Origin: Acidimicrobiia bacterium
Lineage (GTDB): Bacteria > Actinomycetota > Acidimicrobiia > Acidimicrobiales > Ilumatobacteraceae
Assembly: GCA_009926705.1 (NCBI GenBank)
Contig: RFOJ01000059.1
Coordinates: 1-6,254, forward strand
Direction: 5' to 3'
DNA: 6,254 bases
Position numbers and translations under genes: made by a program. Below, piece by piece: positions 1 through 4,766 of this stretch (its first letter is position 1; each line of letters opens with the position of its first letter). Under the pieces are notes generated by a model. It saw only the letters and a list, made by a program, of their open reading frames with translations, was not told the DNA's origin and ran no database searches.

Positions 1-326
1 ACGACGGCGAGCACGAAGCGGCGGTGCTCTAGCGAGTTTCGATAGACGATTGGATGCCACGCCTCTTCGAGCAGTGCACGCTCGTGAGCGGTGGGCATGC
101 GGGCGCCGAGCAGACGCAACAGCACGAATCGCTGTACTGGTCTTGAGAACAAGACGATGAACAGCAAGAAGAACGAAGCGACGAAGATCGCGTAACTGAC
201 GTCACCCAACCACCAGAACGGAACCCATATCACCGTCGCAGAAAGCAACCATGCGGGCAAGAGCGCGACGATTCCGGTGATGCCAGTGAGGGCCGACCAA
301 TCGACTCTCGGCGACCGCCCCGACAC
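1..326 (-). CDS. Membrane protein, N-terminal part; probable M48-family metalloprotease (partial)
   Basis: An open frame runs from GTG at 326-324 off the left edge, giving 108 full codons without a stop. The product begins V/M-S-G-R-S-P-R-V-D-W and has two hydrophobic stretches, at about residues 12-33 and 44-60, typical of membrane helices. A basic segment R-P-V-Q-R-F-V-L-L-R-L-L-G-A-R follows, then P-T-x-x-E-R, and it ends in R-F-V-L-A-V. This order (membrane helices, R-P-V-Q-R, G-A-R-x-P-T, then a soluble part) recalls actinobacterial M48/HtpX-like zinc proteases, but the HExxH site would lie beyond the window, so the family is inferred. No Shine-Dalgarno precedes the GTG; a TAnnnT box lies 8 nt upstream, so a leaderless transcript is likely. 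The gene is divergent from lgt, 25 bp from its start. A coding region is fairly sure; the family is tentative. Confidence 0.6.
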   Translation of the reverse strand, partial: MSGRSPRVDWSALTGITGIVALLPAWLLSATVIWVPFWWLGDVSYAIFVASFFLLFIVLFSRPVQRFVLLRLLGARMPTAHERALLEEAWHPIVYRNSLEHRRFVLAV

Positions 327-334
327 GAATGGTG

Positions 335-340
335 AACCTA
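335..340 (-). promoter_or_regulatory. Putative -10 box of the membrane-protein gene
   Basis: On the minus strand TAGGTT matches TAnnnT and ends 8 nt before the GTG at 326. That spacing would put the transcript start at or next to the start codon, as in leaderless mRNAs. No convincing -35 box is visible. It overlaps the lgt -10 box on the other strand at 339-340. Confidence 0.4.
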
Positions 341-344
341 TCGT
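339..344 (+). promoter_or_regulatory. Putative -10 box of lgt
   Basis: TATCGT matches TAnnnT and ends 7 nt before the GTG at 352, fitting leaderless transcription of lgt. It shares the bases TA at 339-340 with the oppositely directed -10 box. No -35 match is evident. It also covers part of the alternative GTG start at 343, which favours the 352 start. Confidence 0.4.
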
Positions 345-351
345 GGGGTGC

Positions 352-1173
352 GTGAGTTGGCTCGCTTCGCTACCAAGCCCGTCTTCAGGATCTTTGGAGC
401 TCGGCCCGCTGCGACTCAACGCGTACGGGCTGATGATTGCACTTGGCGCTATTGCCGCGACGTGGCTGATGGGTCGCCGACTCGAAGCCCGCAAGTGGGG
501 AACCCGCGACGACGCGAGTTCGATCGCGACGTGGGCAGTACCAGCTGGTGTGGTGGGAGCGCGTATCTATCACGTGATCACGGACTGGGAACGCTTTGAC
601 GGGCGCCTTATCGACGTGTTCAAGATCTGGAAGGGCGGTCTCGGTATCTACGGCGGTCTGGTGCTTGGCACCGCAGTGGGTTTGTGGGTCGCCAAGAACA
701 AGGGATTGTCGGTTGGTCGAACGTTGACGGCAGTTGCGCCGGCTCTGCCGTTGGCTCAGGCCATCGGTCGTTGGGGCAACTGGTTCAACCAAGAACTCTT
801 CGGTCGTCCGACGACGTTGCCGTGGGGTCTCGAGATTGACGCGCGAAAGATTCCTGACGGTTACGAGGTCGGCACGCTCTTTCACCCGACGTTCTTGTAC
901 GAGTCGCTCGGTTTGCTCGTGTTGATGGTGATCTTGTTGCAGATCGACCGCCGGGCGGGCCTGCGCGAGGGGCGACTCTTTCTGGTCTATGCAGCTGGTT
1001 ACTCGGTGCTTCGATTCTTCGTCGAAGGACTGCGGATCGATCCGGCAAGATCGGCGAGCGGATTACGGCTCAACCAGTGGGTGTCGCTCGTGGTGTTCTC
1101 GGCAGCCGTTGCAATGTTGATTGCGCTTCGACCGCGTGACAAGACCGACGATACGTCCGCACGACAATACTGA
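352..1173 (+). CDS. lgt: Prolipoprotein diacylglyceryl transferase Lgt
   Basis: Lgt transfers diacylglycerol from phosphatidylglycerol to the lipobox cysteine of prolipoproteins, the first step of lipoprotein maturation at the cytoplasmic membrane. From GTG 352 the product is 273 residues, normal for the family. It opens S-W-L-A-S-L-P-S-P-S-S-G, as actinobacterial Lgts do, then L-N-A-Y25-G. The Lgt signature is clear: G139-R140-W-G-N143-W-F-N146-Q-E148-L-F-G151-R-P-T. F-H-P-T-F-L-Y-E follows at 177-184 and L-R221-F-F-V-E225-G near the end; by alignment R140, N143, G151, R221 and E225 match E. coli R143, N146, G154, R239 and E243. Several hydrophobic helices fit a polytopic protein. The E. coli His103 position is Tyr100 (G-G-L-G-I-Y-G-G-L). 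The frame is open back to GTG 277, but that would overlap the divergent gene; GTG 343 is the main alternative. The C-terminal tail is encoded by tandem repeat DNA. Confidence 0.95.
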   Translation: MSWLASLPSPSSGSLELGPLRLNAYGLMIALGAIAATWLMGRRLEARKWGTRDDASSIATWAVPAGVVGARIYHVITDWERFDGRLIDVFKIWKGGLGIYGGLVLGTAVGLWVAKNKGLSVGRTLTAVAPALPLAQAIGRWGNWFNQELFGRPTTLPWGLEIDARKIPDGYEVGTLFHPTFLYESLGLLVLMVILLQIDRRAGLREGRLFLVYAAGYSVLRFFVEGLRIDPARSASGLRLNQWVSLVVFSAAVAMLIALRPRDKTDDTSARQY

Positions 1174-1224
1174 CGCCGCCAGGATGTCACAAGACTGACG
1201 CCGCCGCGGCGTGACAAGACCGAC
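1121..1224. repeat. Degenerate tandem repeat, 25-bp period, across the lgt stop
   Basis: The heptamer acaagac (once acaatac) ends at 1145, 1170, 1195 and 1220, exactly 25 bp apart. The units 1171-1195 and 1196-1220 agree at about 20 of 25 positions and both start tgacgccgcc. The unit 1121-1145 shares a 16-bp exact match with the last one (1134-1149 and 1209-1224, 75 bp apart). The unit 1146-1170 is much weaker. The lgt stop codon TGA is the first three bases of the third unit. The period is not a multiple of three, so this is not a protein repeat. Confidence 0.6.
1198..1212. terminator. GC-rich hairpin between convergent lgt and galT
   Basis: The stretch acgccgccgcggcgt is an inverted repeat: six-base arms acgccg and cggcgt around a 3-nt loop. 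It lies 24 bp after the lgt stop and 14 bp after the galT stop, counted in each gene's own direction. No U-run follows on either strand, so a classical intrinsic terminator is not shown. A bidirectional hairpin block between convergent genes is a reasonable inference. Confidence 0.35.
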
Positions 1225-1226
1225 TT

Positions 1227-2087
1227 CTAGAGGGCGCGCAAACGTGCGGCAAGGTCTTCCGGTACAACCGGGATGAAGTACTCGCCGGTCGCCACCTCAG
1301 CCGCCGCGATGTAGCGCATCACTTGCGCAGAACGCCAGGGTGAAACGATCTCCACGTTGAACCACGCGGCGTCGTAACCCGCCACGTTGCTCGACTTTGC
1401 GGCACTGACGGTCGGTCGCTGATTGAACCACATCATCGTCGGCGCTGGTTCGCCGTAGAGCTTCTCCACGCGCCGCAAGACATCTTGCAAGATGGCGCCG
1501 AACGCCGAGCGCTGGGCAGTGTTCATGCTTGGAAGATCGGGGATGCGTTCGCGGGGCGCAATCTCGACGGCGACGGGATACGCCGAGACGAGCGGCACGC
1601 TCGCAATCCAACCTTCGCGTTCTGCGAACAAGCGCTCGGGTGATTCATCAGGTTTCCAACCGGCGGCGATGCGCTTGCGCGAACGATCGGGCACGTGGTC
1701 GAAGGCGTAAATCTGGCCGTGCGGGTGGTCAATCGTCGCTCCGACTGCTCGACCCGAGTTCTCGAAGACGAGCACGAAGTCCACGTCGTCACGCGCTCCG
1801 AGCGCGGCAGTGCGGTCGGCCCAGAGATTGATAAGCGACGCCAACTGCTCGGGAGGAAGATTGCTCAGCCGAGCTTGGTGATCACTCGTGTACAAGACGA
1901 CTTCGCAGCGGTCGTCGGGCATCGGTGGCCAGCGGTTCGGGATGGCCTTCACCGTGTACGGCTCGGGTGCCTCAAGACCGCCAACACAAAATGGGCAACC
2001 AGTCGACGGAAGATTCGGTCGGTTCTGCCGTGACGCGACCACATGCACCAAGGTGCCGAGCCACGGGTCGACTCGAACGTCGGACAC
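1227..2087 (-). CDS. galT: Galactose-1-phosphate uridylyltransferase GalT
   Basis: GalT exchanges UMP between UDP-glucose and galactose-1-phosphate in the cytoplasmic Leloir pathway. The 286-residue product starts S-D-V-R-V-D-P-W-L-G-T and contains C31-P-F-C34, a family zinc pair. F-E-N-S-G-R-A-V-G-A-T-I-D-H121-P-H123-G-Q follows, with H123 the expected uridylylated nucleophile. By alignment C31, C34, H70 and H121 match the E. coli zinc ligands C52, C55, H115 and H164. The C-terminus (R-Y-I-A-A-A-E, then P-E-D-L-A-A-R-L-R) is typical of the family. It is shorter than E. coli GalT (about 348), as in many actinobacteria. The second metal site seems absent: N222 stands where W-x-H-Q-x-P is usual, and N244 in W-F-N-V-E. 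The GTG start has no good Shine-Dalgarno, and an in-frame TGA lies a few codons upstream, so little other choice exists. galT is convergent with lgt and divergent from the alpha-galactosidase. Confidence 0.93.
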   Translation of the reverse strand: MSDVRVDPWLGTLVHVVASRQNRPNLPSTGCPFCVGGLEAPEPYTVKAIPNRWPPMPDDRCEVVLYTSDHQARLSNLPPEQLASLINLWADRTAALGARDDVDFVLVFENSGRAVGATIDHPHGQIYAFDHVPDRSRKRIAAGWKPDESPERLFAEREGWIASVPLVSAYPVAVEIAPRERIPDLPSMNTAQRSAFGAILQDVLRRVEKLYGEPAPTMMWFNQRPTVSAAKSSNVAGYDAAWFNVEIVSPWRSAQVMRYIAAAEVATGEYFIPVVPEDLAARLRAL

Positions 2088-2095
2088 GGCGCCAG

Positions 2096-2101
2096 ACTCT
2101 A
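2096..2101 (-). promoter_or_regulatory. Putative -10 box of galT
   Basis: On the minus strand TAGAGT matches TAnnnT and ends 8 nt before the galT GTG at 2087, the same arrangement as at the other promoter-proximal genes here, so galT is probably leaderless. The box is the antisense of two codons (ACT CTA) of the permease remnant, so the galT promoter sits in former permease coding sequence. Confidence 0.4.
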
Positions 2102-2251
2102 ATCACTGTCGTCCTCGGGCGATTGACTGGAGAGTTCGTGACCGACTACAACCTGCTCGCCGCGGGCGCAATGATCGCGGCCTTGCCGACGCTCATCGTG
2201 TTCTTCGTGCTGCGTCGTCAATTCGTCTCGGGGTTGACGCTCGGTTCGACG

Positions 2252-2257
2252 AAGGGG
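2252..2257 (+). promoter_or_regulatory. Ribosome binding site of the alpha-galactosidase
   Basis: AAGGGG ends 8 nt before the ATG at 2266 and decides the start. It favours ATG 2266 over the in-frame GTG at 2257, which overlaps the site, and over any start inside the galT antisense region. The site lies over the last codons of the permease remnant. Confidence 0.7.
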
Positions 2258-2265
2258 TGAGTCGC

Positions 2266-4398
2266 ATGGTGCACCTGGTGCACGACAGAGTCTCCGTCGT
2301 GATCGACGTGTCGGGCGGCGTGCCCTCAATCGCGCATTGGGGTGCGCGACTCGATGCCCCAGAGGCGCAACGTCTCGCCGCGATGACCTCGCGTCCGACG
2401 ACCCACGGTTCACTCGACGTCGTACCGGCGCTGCACATCGTGCCGCAGCACTCGCTGGGCTCGCAGGCGCGACCCGGCGTGCAAGGTCATCGCCCAGGTG
2501 GTCGCGATTGGTCGCCGCGATTCACCACGTGCGAGGTGGAAACCACCTCGCGCTCGGTAACCACCAGATCGCACGACGACGTTGCACGACTCCGTCTCGA
2601 CACGCAGATGGTGCTCGACGAGAGCGGTGCGCTGTGTGTGTCGGCAACGCTCACGAACGTGGGTGACTCGCGCTTCCTTCTCGACGCTCTTACCGTGTCG
2701 CTACCCGTGCCGTCGACCGCGCGAGACCTCACCACGTATTCCGGACGCTGGTCGCGCGAGTCAGCGACGCACCGCCAGACCATCGACCACGGTGCATGGA
2801 TCGTCGAGAACCGCACCGGCCGCACGTCGCACGAGTACCCGCCCACGCTGTGGTGGAGCACGACAAATGCACGGGAGTGGTCGGGCGAAGTGTGGGGTAT
2901 GCACCTCGCGTGGAGCGGCAACCATGCGATGCTCGCCGAAGTGATGCCCGACGGTCGCCGTTACGCACAACTGGGTGAGTTACTGATGCCTGGCGAAGTG
3001 TGCCTCGACCCTGGTGCCTCATATTCCACGCCCGTCATCGTCGGTGCGTACGGGGCCGACGGTTTTACTTCGGCGTCGTGGGTGATGCACCGCCACGCAC
3101 GCACCGGCATGTCTGCTTCGATTGGTGCGTCGCCACCGAACGCCCGTGTCGCTGCTCCTGCGACTCGCAAGGTGCTGCTCAATACGTGGGAAGCGACGTA
3201 CTTCGACCACGACACCGACAAACTGTGCGCGCTCGCAGACGCCGCTGCTGAGCTGGGCATCGAGCGCTTCGTGCTCGACGACGGGTGGTTCGGGGCCCGC
3301 AGAACCGACCGTGCCGGTCTCGGCGACTGGGTCGTCTCGTCGGACGTGTATCCGCAAGGTCTTGCCCCGCTCATCGCGCACGTGCGGTCGCGCGGCATGG
3401 ATTTCGGCATCTGGGTCGAGCCCGAGATGGTGAATCGCGACAGTGACGTCGTGCGTGCCCACCCTGATTGGGTACTGCACGCATCGGGTTACGAGCCGGT
3501 GATGGCGCGACATCAGTTGCTGCTCGACCTCACGAACGATGCAGCCTTCGCGCACGTGTTTGCCCAGCTCGATGCGTTGTTGCGCGATCATGACATTGCG
3601 TTCGTGAAGTGGGACATGAACCGGCCGCTCATCCACGCGACGTCTGCCGACGGGGCAGCGGGCGCGCGTCGCCAGACGCTCGCGTTCTATCGACTGCTCG
3701 ACTCACTTCGTTCGGCGCATCCACGTGTGGAGTTCGAGTCGTGCGCCTCGGGCGGCGGTCGCATCGACCATGCAGTGCTGTCGCGTGCGGTGCGCGTGTG
3801 GACGAGCGACTGCAACGACCCGCTCGAGCGCCAGCACATCCAGCGCGGAACCGGGATGTGGGTGCCCAACGAGATGCTCGGCATGCACGTCGGAGCCAAG
3901 AAGTCGCACACGACCGGCCGCTCGCAGAGCATCGAACTACGAGCACTCACTGCGTTCTTCGGATGGATGGGGGTGGAGTGCGACCCGCAGAAACTCGACG
4001 ACCACGATCGCGGAGTGTTGCGCGATGCGATCGCCCTGCACAAGCAGCACCGGAGTCTCCTGCACTCTGGTGACACGGTTCGCTTCGATCTCGACGACGA
4101 CTCAGCGCTTGCGCACGGCGTGTATGCCACCGATCGCACCGAAGCGATCCTTGCCTACGTGCAACTGCAAACCTCGCCGTGGTTGGTGGTGCCGCGCTGG
4201 CGAATCCCCGGGCTTCTCCCTGACCGCACTTACACGGTGACGCCGCTACCGCTCGGCACGTCCGGCGGCATCGGCCACACGCGACCTGAGTGGATGTCGT
4301 CGCCGGTCACCTGCACGGGGCGAGAACTCGCGGTGGTCGGATTGCAGCCACCGAGCATGTGGCCCGAGTCGGGCATGCTCGTGCACATCCGCTCGTAG
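2266..4398 (+). CDS. Alpha-galactosidase, glycoside hydrolase family 36
   Basis: The 710-residue product is a typical-length GH36 retaining alpha-galactosidase, which releases galactose from substrates such as melibiose or raffinose. The N-terminal beta-sandwich (about 1-300) includes I-A-H-W-G-A and G-x-D-W-S-P-R-F. The barrel begins at N306-T-W-E-A-T-Y-F-D, with L-D338-D339-G-W-F-G, G-I-W383-V-E-P-E387-M-V-N, F-V-K-W-D450-M-N-R (D450 the expected nucleophile), E491-S-C-A-S-G-G-G-R and W-T-S-D515-C-N-D518-P-L-E-R, the SDxxDxxxR segment that carries the acid/base Asp. All key residues appear present. No signal peptide is visible, so the enzyme should act in the cytoplasm and need imported substrate. 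The open frame extends back to 1888, but that part is antisense to galT. The gene follows the permease remnant with operon-like spacing, and galT next door would handle the galactose. No clear own promoter is seen. Confidence 0.95.
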   Translation: MVHLVHDRVSVVIDVSGGVPSIAHWGARLDAPEAQRLAAMTSRPTTHGSLDVVPALHIVPQHSLGSQARPGVQGHRPGGRDWSPRFTTCEVETTSRSVTTRSHDDVARLRLDTQMVLDESGALCVSATLTNVGDSRFLLDALTVSLPVPSTARDLTTYSGRWSRESATHRQTIDHGAWIVENRTGRTSHEYPPTLWWSTTNAREWSGEVWGMHLAWSGNHAMLAEVMPDGRRYAQLGELLMPGEVCLDPGASYSTPVIVGAYGADGFTSASWVMHRHARTGMSASIGASPPNARVAAPATRKVLLNTWEATYFDHDTDKLCALADAAAELGIERFVLDDGWFGARRTDRAGLGDWVVSSDVYPQGLAPLIAHVRSRGMDFGIWVEPEMVNRDSDVVRAHPDWVLHASGYEPVMARHQLLLDLTNDAAFAHVFAQLDALLRDHDIAFVKWDMNRPLIHATSADGAAGARRQTLAFYRLLDSLRSAHPRVEFESCASGGGRIDHAVLSRAVRVWTSDCNDPLERQHIQRGTGMWVPNEMLGMHVGAKKSHTTGRSQSIELRALTAFFGWMGVECDPQKLDDHDRGVLRDAIALHKQHRSLLHSGDTVRFDLDDDSALAHGVYATDRTEAILAYVQLQTSPWLVVPRWRIPGLLPDRTYTVTPLPLGTSGGIGHTRPEWMSSPVTCTGRELAVVGLQPPSMWPESGMLVHIRS

Positions 4399-4450
4399 CA
4401 GGCAGACAACCGCCCGCGGCAGGCTCACGCCCGCATATTCGCTCGTAGCA
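4390..4450. repeat. 11-bp direct repeat flanking the alpha-galactosidase/gatC gap
   Basis: The sequence cgctcgtagca occurs at 4390-4400, covering the alpha-galactosidase stop codon TAG, and again at 4440-4450, where it supplies most of the gatC -10 box. The copies are exactly 50 bp apart. It may be a small duplication or chance. The rest of the 61-bp gap shows no clear terminator. Confidence 0.4.
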
Positions 4451-4451
4451 T
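4446..4451 (+). promoter_or_regulatory. Putative -10 box of the gatCA(B) operon
   Basis: TAGCAT matches TAnnnT and ends 8 nt before the gatC GTG at 4460, placing the likely transcript start at the start codon. No Shine-Dalgarno is present between box and GTG. The -35 region (about 4423-4428, gctcac) has no good match. Confidence 0.45.
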
Positions 4452-4459
4452 TTGAACTC

Positions 4460-4762
4460 GTGCCTGAGCCGATTTCTCGCGAAACTGTCGCCAAAGTCGC
4501 GCGACTAGCCAGACTCGATCTCACCGAGGCAGAAGTCGACCGGATGACTGCCCAGTTGGCCGGCATGCTCGACCACTTCCGCGACGTCGACGCGCTCGAC
4601 TTGTCGAACGTCGAACCGTTGAACCAGCCGATTCCGCTCACCAACGTGCTGCGCGAAGACGTAGAGCAGCCCTCGCTTGACCGCGACGAGGTGCTCGGCA
4701 GCGCACCTGCGGCGCAAGACGGGCGTTTCCGCGTGCCGCCCATCATCGGTTTCGAGGAGTGA
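4460..4762 (+). CDS. gatC: Asp/Glu-tRNA amidotransferase subunit C (GatC)
   Basis: GatC is the small subunit of the GatCAB amidotransferase, which converts misacylated Glu-tRNA(Gln) and/or Asp-tRNA(Asn) to Gln-tRNA(Gln) and Asn-tRNA(Asn). It wraps and stabilises the GatA-GatB pair. The 100-residue length is normal. The family pattern is clear: I-S-R-E-T-V-A-K-V-A-R-L-A-R-L-D-L near the start, L-D-H-F-R-D-V-D-A-L-D in the middle, V-E-P-L at about 51-54, L-R-E-D-V near 64-68, and the tail G-R-F-R-V-P-P-I-I. Translation begins at GTG 4460 with no Shine-Dalgarno but a -10-like box 8 nt upstream, suggesting a leaderless operon transcript. The stop is 4 nt before the gatA ATG, and the last Glu codons hold the gatA ribosome binding site. 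Confidence 0.95.
   Translation: MPEPISRETVAKVARLARLDLTEAEVDRMTAQLAGMLDHFRDVDALDLSNVEPLNQPIPLTNVLREDVEQPSLDRDEVLGSAPAAQDGRFRVPPIIGFEE
4754..4759 (+). promoter_or_regulatory. Ribosome binding site of gatA
   Basis: GAGGAG, the last two sense codons of gatC, ends 7 nt before the ATG at 4767. It decides the gatA start against an upstream in-frame start at 4677 that would lie inside gatC. Confidence 0.8.
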
Positions 4763-4766
4763 GCCG

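Larger units (their letters stand above)
2090..2260 (+). pseudogene. C-terminal remnant of a sugar ABC-transporter permease (CUT1, MalG type)
   Basis: The plus-strand frame ending in TGA at 2258-2260 encodes about 55 residues that read as the C-terminus of a carbohydrate ABC permease: T-L-I-T-V-V-L-G-R-L-T-G-E-F, then T-D-Y-N-L-L-A-A-G-A-M-I-A-A-L-P-T, a hydrophobic helix, R-R-Q-F-V-S-G-L and the terminal T-L-G-S-T-K-G. The G-x-F-x-T-D-Y/W block, the A-A-L-P helix and the final K-G are family hallmarks. A full permease has about 270-300 residues; upstream of about 2090 this frame loses all resemblance and runs antisense into galT. The 5' boundary is approximate. The stop lies 5 nt before the alpha-galactosidase ATG, the spacing expected of a former operon. 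The remaining frame has no internal stop or frameshift, so the break may be recent or a short peptide may still be made. The family call rests on recognition only. Confidence 0.75.

Noticed and set aside
277..351. Longer lgt start at GTG 277, and GTG 343
   Set aside because: Residues before S-W-L-A-S-L-P-S-P-S-S-G look non-homologous, 277 overlaps the divergent gene, and 343 falls on the likely -10 box. 343 remains possible.
2234..2262. TTGACG as a -35 box for the alpha-galactosidase
   Set aside because: At the expected 17-bp spacing the -10 region reads gtgagt, a poor match, and it lies within permease codons.
1888..2265. 5' extension of the alpha-galactosidase frame by 126 codons
   Set aside because: It is antisense to galT, shows no GH36 similarity, and a good SD supports ATG 2266.
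3019..3636. Long minus-strand open frame opposite the alpha-galactosidase (205 codons)
   Set aside because: Antisense shadow of a clear GH36 gene with intact catalytic motifs.
4677..4766. Upstream start for gatA inside gatC
   Set aside because: The added 30 residues overlap gatC and are unlike any GatA; GAGGAG supports ATG 4767.
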